From assembly GCA_023512835.1 (NCBI GenBank), contig CM042087.1:54477897-54541896 (forward strand): a stretch of DNA of 64,000 nucleotides. Direction: 5' to 3'. The first letter of the stretch is position 1, and each line of letters starts with the position of its first letter. Below the pieces are notes generated by a model, which saw only the letters and a list, made by a program, of their open reading frames with translations, ran no database searches and was not told the origin of the DNA. Source of the stretch: Taxillus chinensis. Lineage: Eukaryota > Streptophyta > Magnoliopsida > Santalales > Loranthaceae. A program made the translations under genes and the position numbers. Of the stretch, positions 1 through 10,140 are shown in pieces.

Positions 1-660
1 TTCGTGCGATAAAGATAAGAAATAACCAAACCATACAATCAAGATATTGGGATTGGGCTACTCCCAATCCCTAGGAAAAAAGGATTATTCCATGAAATAG
101 TGAAGAAACATATTTATATCAATTAAATTAGAAATTTGGGATTAAGAGGGGAGAAGAAATGACAACCAACATGTCACGAAGGCATACAATCAATCCCCCA
201 TCCAATACCGAGGTGTTCTTGAATCAAGATTACATGAAAATCACCCAAAACCAAAGAGAAATATAAGGAACCAAACCTAGGGTTCTTAGCTGTCAAGGAG
301 GGCTCCCCTAGGGTCCAGAATCCCTAATAACATCCTATACTTATTCCTTATATAGTCCTCCTAAATATTACTTTAAAAATAAAATAGTAAAAATACAAAA
401 TGGGGCAAAAGTCGACTCCTATCGCGACGAAATATATTTTCTTCTATGTCGCGATGAAATGTATTTCCTTCTGTGTCATGACGAAGGCAAAAAGTCCTGT
501 CGCAACGACATTCTTTGTCTAAATTCGTATTATACTTCCATTTGCCCGGTTCTTTCCCATTTGCCTGCAAAATACACCCAAAACACAACGCAACTCTACA
601 AAACACTAAAACATGACAAATAACATGATTTAACACCCAATCATAATAAAAACACTCAAA
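1..660. other. Left-edge intergenic sequence
   Basis: No gene is supported here. The stretch is AT-rich with many stops in all frames. Around 410-520 a short unit resembling GTCGCGATGAAAT with CTTCT recurs in degenerate form. It may be the internal or upstream part of the gypsy relic that becomes recognisable from 673, but no LTR boundary was found. Confidence 0.4.
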
Positions 661-672
661 ACACTACGAAAA

Positions 673-1880
673 ATGAATGCAAATAGGGAAAAGACACATG
701 TGAAAAATCTATATAAATTAACGTCATCACCAACCTTCATTGCCATGGTGAAGAAAGAATGCCCAAATGTTGGGGAGGAGCCCCCAACCGAAGTGAAGAC
801 AGTCTTTGAAGAGTTTGGGGATATTATGCCACCCGAACTCCCCAAACAACTTCTGCCGAAGCGGGAGGTAGACCACAAGATCGAGCTAGAGGCCGGTGCA
901 AGGCCTACTGCTGCGGTGCCCTATCGGATGGCACCCCCGGAGTTAGAGGAACTTCGGAAATAACTAAAGGACTTGTTGGAGGCTAGATTCATTCGGCCAT
1001 CCAAAGTGCCATTTGGAGCAAGAGCATGATGGGTCGATACAGCTATACATTGACTATAGGGCGCTGAACAAGATTACGGTGAAGAACAATTATCCCATCT
1101 CACTCATATCTGACCTGTTTGATCAACTTGGTGCAGCGAGATAGTTCTCAAAGCTAGACTTGCGGTCGAGATATTGGCAAGTGCGGATAGCCGAAGGTGA
1201 TGAGGCAAAGACAGCATGCATCACAAGATATGGCTTTTACGAGTTCTTGGTGATGCCCTTTGGCCTCACAAACGCTCTTGCCACATTTTGCACGTTAATA
1301 GCTGTTAGAAATGGCGAAAAAGATGAAGAAGTGGGCGGATCAACAAAGGAGGCCCTTATAATTTCAGGAAGAAGACATAGTGATGCTCAAACTCCTTTTG
1401 TGCTAAACTAAAGCACTTAGACAATTACATAAGGGTTTGGTGCGACAATATAAGGGGCCTTTCAAAGCACTTAAGAGAGTTAGAAAGGTCTTATACAAAC
1501 TGGACCTCCCGACTAGCTTACAAAGGCATCTGGTGTTCCACGTTAGTTTGCTCAAGCCTTACCCTGAAGACTTGGAAGATACGAGCAAAAAGCGGGCAGT
1601 GTGGACACCAATAGCATCAATAGGCAAGATCTACAACAAAGAGATATAGAAAATTCACTCTCGTAGAGTCGTGCCAAGAAGGGGCATAGATCCAAGCCAA
1701 GTGGAGTACTACGTCTAATAGAAGAACAGACCAGTTGAAGAGGCAAGCTGGGAGAAGGAAGAGGATCTGGGGAAATTCTCCAAGGAGATTGAAGCATACC
1801 AAGAAGAGACCGAGCGCTACATCCAGCAGTTTGATGGGTTCGAGGAAGCCGAAGACGCAACGAGGACACTGCGAAATCGG
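673..1880 (+). pseudogene. Ty3/gypsy pol relic (RT N-terminal part joined to integrase C-terminus/chromodomain)
   Basis: Seen: 673-960 encodes the segment before reverse transcriptase (EFGDIMPPELP, YRMAPPELEEL), a stop lies at 961, and 1040-1300 continues with YIDYRALNKI, NNYPI and the RT block VMPFGLTNA. Similarity then breaks near 1300, before the catalytic YxDD would appear. From about 1437 the frame encodes an integrase C-terminus (GPFKALKRVRKVLYKLDLP, VFHVSLLKPYP), followed by a chromodomain-like end (ASWEKEEDL) near 1740-1780. Known: in intact Ty3/gypsy elements RT, RNase H and integrase lie between these blocks. Inferred: an internal deletion removed the RT catalytic half, RNase H and the integrase core, so the copy is dead. 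It is followed directly by its PPT and 3' LTR. Confidence 0.85.
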
Positions 1881-1891
1881 GTGGGGGAGAA
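1881..1891 (+). other. Polypurine tract of gypsy relic A
   Basis: A purine-rich run, GTGGGGGAGAA, directly precedes the LTR at 1892. Its position after the chromodomain end and before a sequence repeated at 4668 supports it as the plus-strand priming site. Confidence 0.7.
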
Positions 1892-2274
1892 TCACGGACC
1901 GAGGCTTATCCTAGCACATTTAGGCTATTTTGGGGTATTTTCCCTTTGTAAAATGTTGTAACTTAGTTTATAGAGTGAGTTATAAAAATCTTAATGCTCA
2001 GTTAGAAATGATGCCTCCTGGTGTCATAACCAAAAAAGTGCTAACATCTATATGTAGGGGAGTGATATTGTAAAGCTTTCAAGGAATCAATACAATTGTT
2101 TGTTGCCTTCGTTCAATCTTTCTTCTACTAAGCGCTTCCCTATACAATTGCTTTACAACGGATCGATGGGTTTCGATCAAAATACGATGAGTTAGGCTAA
2201 CCTAGCGTTCTTTTGTACGGGTGGGAACTAGGTGCCACACGGGTTAAGTTGCTATAAAGGCTGACCCCATGACA
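1892..2274 (+). repeat. 3' LTR of gypsy relic A (about 383 bp)
   Basis: This segment is repeated almost base for base at 4668-5051, from TCACGGACCGAGG to CATGACA. In the second copy the ends read TGTCACGG and CTATGACA, a standard TG...CA LTR with TGTCA/TGACA inverted ends. Here the first two bases (TG) are missing. Its place immediately after a polypurine tract and a pol relic identifies it as the 3' LTR. Confidence 0.8.
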
Positions 2275-3000
2275 CAAGAGAGAAAGGTAACACTGAAGAA
2301 CCTGACAAGAAGTAGGTGTCGAAAGTTTCTTCTGAGATAAGACCTTGAGAAGGTGGTTCTAACTTTAGAAACCCAGCAACTTATAAGGGTTATGGTCTAC
2401 CCTACTATTCAACAGCCCTAGCGTGGAGCTCAGTCTCAGAGGGAACAACCAGACCATGCACCAGCTGATCAAGAAGGGGATAATATGCAACATGGGAGAA
2501 CCTATGCCATCGTGGACTCAACAGTTGAAGTACCACCATAGGAAGAGGCTGGATAGGGATAATTAGTAGTTAGAGGTATTGTAATCATTTTTCATGCAGT
2601 ATGTTCGGTCTACGTGCGCTTCAACCCTCAAAGGCTAAACTTAGCTGACCAAGTAGAGGAAAGCTAAATGTCACAATGGGTTGAGAGGTGCAGGAAATCT
2701 GACCTCGTGACACACGTCATCATTCGTTATGCAAGTCATAGTATGTGGAGTGGAGTTGGAGCATGAGATAGTTGACTAATCATTAGTGGTTAAATCAACA
2801 GGAGGTGTTAGCCTCAAAATAGCATGTTGTGACGAGCTTTGATAAATTTAGTACTAAATCAATTGAGGTTGTCATTTTCCTTGTTGATTGTTTTTGTATC
2901 ACTTGAGTAGGCTTAGCTTGTGTTTTGGATCAAGATAAAAAAAGTGTTTGACGTTGGGTTAGTCTAGTTGCTTAGTCGTCTTTTTGAGGACAAAAAGTGC
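2275..3000 (+). other. Probable 3' internal region of gypsy element B
   Basis: No protein domain is recognised and stops are frequent. The end (2970-3000, TTTTTGAGGACAAAAAGTGC) resembles the post-integrase region of gypsy elements and leads into a polypurine tract and an LTR start. It is therefore assigned, by position, to the tail of an element whose coding part is not in the window. Confidence 0.4.
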
Positions 3001-3001
3001 T

Positions 3002-3014
3002 AAGGTGGGGAGAA
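3002..3014 (+). other. Polypurine tract of gypsy element B
   Basis: The purine run AAGGTGGGGAGAA is followed at 3015 by TGTAACACCCCGC, a typical LTR start. Confidence 0.7.
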
Positions 3015-4539
3015 TGTAACACCCCGCACCTAAAATAGACTAAAAGATAATTTATATATGGTTTGAGAATGTCATTTTGGTAGTTGCGAGGTAGGGGTAT
3101 TTTGGTAATATCTAGTGGTAATTTAAGGGATAGATTAGTCAATCTTATAACTTTGGGATTTAATAAGTTTCCATTAAATAGAAATTGGGGATTTACCTTA
3201 ATTAAGGGTATTTTGGTATTTTATGAACTTAAAAATAGGAGTTTTAATGAAAACAAAAACTAGATTTAAGGAAGTTACTTGTTGGGCAAGAAATTAGTAT
3301 TTTAATGCAATTATAAGTCTTTTAAGATGTTGAAAGAAGCTCTATAAAAAGGGGAGATCGTCCTAAGGGTTTGGTTGTTATTTATTTGTCTTGGAGAGCC
3401 CTAGCCATTCTAGTAGGCAAGGAAGGAGAGAAAGGAGAAAGGCTGAAGCTTTAGGGCGTTTATAAGTTCCGACGAGTTAGTTCGACTTCTGAAATATTCA
3501 AAGTAGGTGATTTTATCTTTTCTTACCTTTTTAGGGATTGAATGACAAATAAGGTTGATTTGATTAAGGATAAAACTTAGAATGAACAAGTTTGCATGTA
3601 ACTGAGATAGGGCTTAGAGTTGTGAAATTAATCGGAATAATTGTGTTAGGGCTTAATAACTCATTATTCGTAAGAGAACTTTATTGATAAAGTGTCTTGA
3701 GGCTTACAAACCCTACCTTTAAGCTTAGAGATTGAGTTAAGGTTTAGGAAGTCGATCATGGTATATCATGTAAACTAAGCGATGCATCACTTGTACACAA
3801 GTAGGTCAACGAATTGAACAGTAACTATAAGGAATGACATATTTGGGGTACACGTATTGACATGCATGTGCCGTGCATGTGGTGGAAGTTGGGTACAAGG
3901 CAAGGGGACGTGCAAGGTGTGCACGTGGCAGTGCACATAGCACTACACGTGGTGATGCACGTAGTGTGTCACCACATGCACTTTTTTTACCTTATTTTAT
4001 TTTTATTATATTTTTAATGAATAAAGGGTTGAAATAGCTACAAAATGGTATATTTTATAGGCCAATTGGAGTTCTGTGGAAATAGTTATGATTTTTCAAA
4101 GTTGAAAGCAAAACTAGGAAAACAACTCTGCATGTGGCAATGCACGTGGCGAACATCGCGCTACATGTAATTTTTGTATATATTTTATTTAGATCGTCAA
4201 TTAAAAACCCTTCGAAATAGTAGGTATCATAAGCAAATCGGAGGTTTGTAAAATTAGTTATGATTTTTCAAAGTTGAGATAAAATCTGCACTATTTTAGC
4301 AGCCTATTTTACTTTCTTTGGTTTGTCAATGAGAATTTAAGCTCGTAACCTTTGAGAGGGAACCCTAAGGATCACTTGAGGATTGTAGTGTGATTCTATT
4401 ATGATAGATGAGGTGCATGCTTGTTTTTTTATATTGAGAACACATTTTAAAGCTATGCGGGCCGATATGGCTAGCCCAAAGCGGATAATATTGTGACATG
4501 CGGGTATGGCTTTGCCTTGACCCGATCCTAATAAATAAG

Positions 4540-4549
4540 TATCAGAGCC
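4540..4549 (+). other. Weak PBS-like motif
   Basis: TATCAGAGCC matches the core of the tRNA-Met primer binding site but lacks the leading TGG. It may mark the true end of LTR B, with the following 600 bp being internal leader. Confidence 0.35.
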
Positions 4550-4667
4550 TGATTGCTCTTATTAGGTGTTTTATTATATTAAAAGTCTTTTATTGTGGAG
4601 TCTGAGGACTTTGCAAGCCTACATCGGCTAAAGAGGAAAGCGAAGCGTGCCTTTTAAAAGGGCATGG

Positions 4668-5051
4668 TGTCACGGACCGAGGCTTATCCTAGCACACTTA
4701 GGCTATTTTGGGGTATTTTCCCCTTGTAAAGTGTTGTAACTTTGTGTATAGAGTGAGTTGTAGAGATTTAACTGCTCAAGCTAAAATGATGTCTCCTGGT
4801 GTTAATGCCAAAAAAGTGTTAACATCTAATGTAGGGGAGTGATGTTGTAAAGCTTTCAAGCAATCAATACAATCATTTGTTGCCTTCGTTTAATCTTTCT
4901 TCCGCTAAGTGCTTCCCTATATAATTGCTTTACAACGGATCGATAGGTTTCGATCCAAATATAACGAGTTAAGCTGACCTAGTGTTCCTTCGTATGGGTG
5001 GGAACTAGGTGTCGCATGGGTTAAGATGTTATAAAGGCTGACCCTATGACA
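4668..5051 (+). mobile_element. Solo LTR of family A nested in LTR B
   Basis: This 384-bp copy of the LTR at 1892-2274 starts TGTCACGG and ends CTATGACA. The flanks rejoin into a unit that exists uninterrupted at 5243-5455: GGGCATGG on the left and GTGAAGATCTCTCCTGG on the right, against GGGCATGGAGACCTCTTCTG there. This shows an insertion. No internal coding sequence is present, hence a solo LTR. The flanking five bases (CATGG and GTGAA) do not form a clean target duplication. Confidence 0.8.
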
Positions 5052-5179
5052 GTGAAGATCTCTCCTGGCATGAGGCGTTTTGGAGTGTCTGTGTGGCACT
5101 GCAAAAAACAAAATCGGGGATTGGGTTTGGGCTATGAACCAGACAATATCGTGCTACGAGAGACTTGGGATGTTACAGA

Positions 5180-5191
5180 TGGTATCAGAGC
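5180..5191 (+). other. Primer binding site, tRNA-Met type
   Basis: TGGTATCAGAGC lies two bases after an LTR-like end (TGTTACA). This is the usual plant LTR-retrotransposon PBS complementary to initiator tRNA-Met. Confidence 0.7.
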
Positions 5192-5242
5192 TGGAACCGG
5201 ATCGGTGTGCCATAGTCCCACGGGAACATGGGCCTCCTAAGG

Positions 5243-5455
5243 GGGTGGATTATGGAGTCTAAGAACTTTGCAAGTCCTACATCGGCTGGGGAGGAGAACA
5301 AAGCGTGCCTCTTAAGAGGGCATGGAGACCTCTTCTGACACGAGGCCTTTTGGAGTGTCTGTGTGACATTGCTAAAAATAAAATCGGGGATTGGGTTTGG
5401 GCCCTGAACCGTATAATATCGTGCTACAAGTGACTTGGTCTATTACACGTCACCT
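5243..5455 (+). repeat. Tandem copy of the LTR B end unit
   Basis: The roughly 205-bp unit (TGGAGTCTAAGAACTTTGCA ... CGTGCTACAAGTGACTTGG) repeats the segment 4595-4667 plus 5052-5170. It includes CTACATCGGCTGGGGAGGAG and TTTTGGAGTGTCTGTGTG. It lacks the solo LTR and so records the pre-insertion state. Confidence 0.75.
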
Positions 5456-5651
5456 GTCGTGTCAACAGAAAGGTAGAAGCTTGTTTCTTCCTGATTATAA
5501 TTTATTCTTATAACAAAACTATTTCATTAGAGTACATTAATAACTATAAACTAGTTGTATAAGTGTTTTCATTGATTTTTTGACTTGTTAGATTTTTTAA
5601 ATGACGTAGTGTACAAAATAAACATAACTTTTATTTTATTTATATATTATT

Positions 5652-6684
5652 ATGGGTAAGTCAACTATAATAACATATTGTTTTAAAAGAAAGAACTTGA
5701 ATGATTCGGAAGCTATGACCAGTGATGTAACATTGTCAACCACTAATGTTGACATCCTAATTTCGGAAAGTATTGAAATTTTAATTCCATAAAATGTTAA
5801 TATCTCAATTGAAGAAAATCCTCATCCAAGAATTCAAAAGGTTGATACTAGTTTGTTCAAGTGGGATCTTATATTACGTCAACAAATATGGAATTATCAT
5901 GTTAATTAACGTGATGAAATTCAACGAACTTATCGTAACTATGGCCATTTCCAACCCAAATTGTTTTTAAAGAAAAAATTTTGAACTAGAAAATCATCAT
6001 CGAAGCTTTCAATAAACTTGGTACAATTTCTTTCCAAAATGATTCAAATATTCTCTTGTGAAAGATGCAACATTTTGTCTTCCATGTTTTTTATTTCATG
6101 AACCAACTAGGAATCTTGGAAAAAATGCATTCACGGTTGATGGATTTAAACGTTGAAAGAAAGTAAGAAATGTAACAAGATGTGCTTTTCTATCTCATGT
6201 GGGGAAGGATTTTAATTTATCTCATAGAGTTTCTAAGCAAAAAAAAAAGATGATTTGATGAACCAACCTCAGCATATAGACAAGGTATTCAACAAACAAT
6301 GTCATACTGAAATTGCAAATAATCCGCTACACTTGAAGGTCTCAGTTGATGTTGTTCGATTGCATGCATTACAAAGTATTGCTTTTAGAGGTCGGGATAA
6401 AAGTTCTACTTCATCCAATTGTGAAAATTTTCTTGAAATATTGGATGTGGTAGCTTCATATGATAAAAATGTTGCTGAACTGATAACAAAAGCTCCAAAA
6501 AATGCCACTTACACATCACCACAAATTTAGAAAGATATTTTTTATATGTTTTTTCAATGAAAGTGATAAATGCAATTCGTGAAGAAATTGGGGATACAAA
6601 GTTTTGTATAATTGTTGGTGAAGCTCATGATGAGTCAGCGAGAGAATAAATGGCTATTGTTTTAAGATTTGTTGACAACGATAA
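5652..6684 (+). pseudogene. hAT-type transposase relic, N-terminal half (TTF/ZMYM1-like)
   Basis: Starting at ATG 5652 (MGKSTIITYCFKRKN), frames can be followed through DEIQRTYRNYGHFQPK near 5910-5965, a phrase typical of the TTF-type zinc-finger and hAT-dimerisation proteins of plants. The stretch 6255-6530 encodes LHLKVSVDVVRLHALQSIAF, RGRDKSSTSSNCENFLEIL and NVAELITKAPKNATYTSPQI. The last part, up to 6684, reads ...AIVLRFVDNDN. Stops and frameshifts break it many times (for example 5790 and 5908), so it is a pseudogene. The reading continues after the gypsy insertion at 15295. Known: such proteins derive from hAT DNA transposases. No terminal inverted repeats were identified. Confidence 0.8.
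6680..6684 (+). other. Target-site duplication (left) of gypsy element C
   Basis: GATAA precedes the LTR start at 6685. GATAA recurs at 15295-15299 where the hAT reading resumes (FVDNDN then FMRKCFF), as expected for a 5-bp gypsy target duplication. Confidence 0.75.
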
Positions 6685-7112
6685 TGTAAGGACCCGTACC
6701 TTGAGTTAGTCACAGTTTTGCCTTCTAAGTAGAGTTTTTCTAGATTTTGACCTAGTGAATGGACTCCATTGAATTCACGTGCAAAAAGAAAGATGCTTAG
6801 AATGATGTCCTCTATCTACCACAGTTTCAGGCCAAACGGACGTGTATGAGGTGCACGTGAAATGGGTCCAATTCACGTGCAAGTGTGGTTGTCTTCTACA
6901 TGATGCAAGGAGGCTAGGGGTGAAGTTTGAGCGCATTTGGAGTGTATTTGGAGTTGCACGTGAATTGGGGAATTCACATGCAAATTGGCGTGCAGGCATG
7001 TTTTTGCATGGTTACCTTGGTTTTGTCATTCTAATCATCTTTTCTCAAAGGACCATGTTGGAATTGTGAATATTTTGGTGTGTATAGTTGTGGAAAGGTC
7101 ATAGCTTGTTCC

Positions 7113-7171
7113 ATCAAAACTACGTCGTTTTGATGCTGGGATTCACTTAATCAAAACTACGTCGTTTTGAT
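7113..7171 (+). promoter_or_regulatory. Paired ACGT palindromes upstream of the LTR TATA box
   Basis: Two copies of a near-perfect palindrome with core AAAACTACGTCGTTTT lie 15 bases apart and just upstream of the TATA element. Both are conserved in the 3' LTR (14222-14243 and 14260-14281). ACGT-core palindromes are typical bZIP targets; a regulatory role here is inferred. Confidence 0.5.
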
Positions 7172-7182
7172 GTTGTGTTGTC

Positions 7183-7192
7183 TATATATAAG
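7183..7192 (+). promoter_or_regulatory. TATA box of 5' LTR C
   Basis: TATATATAAG stands before a leader with the (GA)n run. The 3' LTR has TATATAAG at 14293-14300 in the same context, so this is the likely LTR promoter. Confidence 0.6.
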
Positions 7193-7230
7193 GAGGAGAA
7201 GCCCCCTGTTTTAGGTTTAGGGTTTGTTGC

Positions 7231-7238
7231 TCCGCAGC

Positions 7239-7280
<42 letters not shown>
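7231..7280 (+). repeat. (GA)n microsatellite in the LTR C leader
   Basis: A run of about 25 GA dinucleotides lies downstream of the LTR TATA box. A shorter run lies at 14353-14390 in the 3' LTR. Confidence 0.95.
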
Positions 7281-7284
<4 letters not shown>

Positions 7285-8365
7285 AGGAGAGCTCCTGGTT
7301 GCGGCAGGCGTCTTGCGTGGGTGGTCGAGTCTCGTGGGTGGACGGCGTTCGGCGTGGGATCGACTATTGCCGTGTTGTTGCGTCCTACTTGAGGTAGGGT
7401 TCTGTTCTTCCTAAATCCTCCCTCTGTCCTAGGGTTCAGGGCGGATATGGGTTATATCCGTTATATATATATATATATATGTAATCCATATAGGTGTGAT
7501 CTCCTATATGGATGTTGGCCTTGATGGCATTTTGGTGTGATTCGGTGTTACATGCTATATGTTCGATGAAATGCTGTGTGAATATAGTGTGTGTATATGC
7601 CCATTACGTGTTTGGTAATATGTACCTGTGTTGGACTTGTGGTTTAGTGTATGTATGTAGTTGGGTGTTTGTTACATGGTCTGAATGGCTGGGTTTGTGC
7701 ACCTGTGGACGGGTGCACACCAAGTGTTTGGTTTTATGCTTGAATGACCGTGGTGTGTGTTGTGTGCATGACGGTCTTTCTGGCTTTGAAGAGGCGGTTA
7801 AACTACTTTGCCTGAGAGGCGGTTAAATCAGTGGCCTGAAGAGGCGGTTAAACTACTTGCTTAAGATGTGTTTTGTTAGCCAGTGTGGCTGGGGCTGGGA
7901 TTATGCCCACTTGTATGATGTTTTATTTTATTCTTCTTAACTTGTCACGTCACTACACATGTGCACATGCATGTAGCCGTAGGAGCATGGGAAGGGTTGG
8001 GGAGACTTGATCCCTCACCGAGCTGGTTGCTCACCCCTCCTACTGTGTTTGCTTGTTTTCCAGGGACTTACAGGCGTTAGGTGGATACACCAAGGTGGAA
8101 GACCATAATTATTTTTACTCCCTTCCATTTATGTTTTGTTTTTTTTATGGGAATTTATGTAACCCAAGTGGGGATGGGATTGAAAAGGATTTTATTGTAA
8201 TAAACTGGTTTGGATTGCTTTTATGAAAATTACTTTCTTGAATGTGTTGTGGATGTTTAAAATGTAATATTCTTGGTTTGTATCCTAACCCCTTTGCCCT
8301 CCGTGTGGGTAAAAGGGGAGTCACGTACCGGTTTCCTCGGGTTGGAAATCCGGGGTGTGACAATA

Positions 8366-8377
8366 TGGTATCAGAGC
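8366..8377 (+). other. Primer binding site of gypsy element C
   Basis: TGGTATCAGAGC begins three bases after the end of the 5' LTR (TGTGACA at 8362). It matches the initiator tRNA-Met type PBS. Confidence 0.9.
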
Positions 8378-8768
8378 ATGGTCTAGTTGGCCTAGGGTAG
8401 TGGGCGGACCTGGTTATCCTACGTCCTTTGGAGGAGCCTGGAGGGACATGCTTGATCAACATGGTCCTCTTTGAGCCTCCAAGGTGTACTTAGGGTAGTC
8501 CAGTCTTGTGGTAGGATTTGCATGCATTGGCATTGGGGCACTAGTTGCATTTGCTGTGGATGTATGCTAAACTGTGGAAGATCATATGATTAAGTGAAAT
8601 GTGCAACTCTGATTTGTTTGGCAATGTGTATTGAACTGTGCAATGTGATTGATGCAATGTATGTGTGTAATGTCATGTGATAGTGGAATTGATCAGTGGG
8701 GTAGAGGTAGTGACGCGATAGATTATAAAATTGTTTTGACGTTGTGCTTCTTACATCGTGTAGTAAGA

Positions 8769-10130
8769 ATGCCGCCGAGGAGAGTGACACGTGCGTCCGG
8801 GCGTGGCTGATGAGTCATCTGCCCATGAGGGTCCGGGTGCGGGACCGTCCGTTGGAGGGCATGCATTATTCGGCACGGCTACAAGAAGGCATCCGGTGGA
8901 GGTACGAGAGCTACGGGAGGGACTCGGCGGACGTTCGGGAGGAGGTGCGCCGTGAGATGGCGGCACAACGGTGGTGCCACCACCACCACCACCAATGGGA
9001 GAGCTGCCTCGTGAGCGTGAGAGTTCACTGGGTGGTGTACCAACTCGTGCAGGGATGACGTGGTGACACGGTTCCGAAGGAACAACCTCCGCGATTCAAG
9101 GGGGAAGGTGATCTGTGGTAGGCGAGCGTGGTTGAGGCGGATCGAGCATGTGTTCTCCTTTCTCTTGCCCCGGAAGAGGACAAGGTGCGACGCAATTCGG
9201 CGGCAGAGGGAGATGCTTTGGAGTGGTGGACGAGTGTCGTGGGGAGCCGTGCGGTGCAACTCATGCTTTGGGAGGAGTTCTTGCAACTCTTCCATGATGA
9301 GTTCTTCCCGGAATCGGTGAGATGGCGAAGAGGGAAGAATTCGGCAGCTAAGAGGGATCCAGGACGGTACCTGAGTACGAGCGGGAGTTCCGGAGCTTGA
9401 GTAGGTTTGCTCCCGAGGCCTGGCAAGGGAGGACCCGAGGCCCATAAGTTCACTTTGGGCCTTAGGCCGGCCCCTGGCGCAGGGTGGCAATCCTACGCTT
9501 GAGGACCTATGCTGAGGGCCGTGGAGACGGCCCGATAGCCGAGAGAGAGGGATGATGGGAGGCGGGCCCATCAGGGTCGCCAGTGCGAGTGGGCTGATCG
9601 AGATACGGGGTCCAAGAGGCTCAAGACGGAGGAGAGGGATAGCGGTTCTTTCCGCGATCGGGGTCGGCGTCTGTGAACCCCGGGAGGTTCACCTTTGGCG
9701 GCGGAAGACAGGGTGGTCCATCTGGGAGTCTACCTAGCGGTGTCACGCTGTGGAGAGCAGGGTCACTTTAAAAGGGAGTGCCCCAAGAAGGACGCGATGC
9801 AACAACCGTGGACGAGAGGGCCATTTGCGCCGGGTTTGCAGGAGTGGCAACAGGGGAGCGGGGGGCATGGCATCCGGCGTGAGGAGTGATGCTAGCTTCC
9901 GTGCACCAACCGAGAGACCAGCTCGTCGGTGGCGGGCCAACCAGGCGGGATCCGGTCGGACCCGACCCCGGGAGGCCGGAGCGGCACAGACCAAGGCGGG
10001 AGGCAACCTTAGCGGGAAGCGTTCGGTGAGTGAGCCAACCAGTGGCACGGGCCAAGGAAGGGTGTTTGCACTGGAGGCGACGTACCAGGAGGAGGGCAGC
10101 TACCACCCCCACCGGTGAGGGTGGAGAGGA
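8769..10130 (+). pseudogene. gag of gypsy element C (frameshifted)
   Basis: The first ATG after the leader (8769) encodes MPPRRVTRASGRG and stops at once; the gag frame continues in pieces to about 9400. A CCHC zinc knuckle is recognisable at 9738-9785 as RCGEQGHFKRECPKKD, but the first cysteine is out of frame because one base is missing in TGTCACGCTGT. The part between about 9440 and 9700 is G-rich and basic. Known role: the Gag polyprotein forms the virus-like particle and the knuckle binds the RNA. As written the gene cannot be translated through; decay and indel errors in the assembly are both possible. Confidence 0.75.
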
Positions 10131-10140
10131 CCATCGGTGG

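Larger units (their letters stand above)
3015..5177 (+). repeat. LTR of gypsy element B, interrupted by a solo LTR
   Basis: It starts TGTAACACCCC after a polypurine tract and can be followed to ...GATGTTACA at 5177, just before a PBS-like TGGTATCAGAGC. Without the nested 384-bp LTR (4668-5051) it would be about 1.78 kb. The right boundary is uncertain because a second, weaker PBS-like motif lies at 4540. The region 3850-4000 repeats variants of GCACGTGGCAGTGCAC. A 3' LTR start and a 5'-LTR-like end with PBS in one segment means internal sequence lies on both sides. Confidence 0.6.
6685..8362 (+). repeat. 5' LTR of gypsy element C (1678 bp)
   Basis: It starts TGTAAGGACCC and ends GGGGTGTGACA, with TGT/ACA ends. 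It contains two AAAACTACGTCGTTTT palindromes (7113-7134 and 7150-7171), a TATA element (7183), a (GA)n run (about 7231-7280), an (AT)n run (7464-7482) and three copies of GAGGCGGTTAAA between 7787 and 7855. The matching 3' LTR begins at 13790. Confidence 0.9.

Noticed and set aside
5046..5262. Short plus-strand frames in LTR B
   Set aside because: They fall within LTR and PBS sequence of a retrotransposon.
8879..9571. 230-codon minus-strand frame
   Set aside because: It lies antisense to the gag of gypsy element C in GC-rich sequence; shadow frame without family features.
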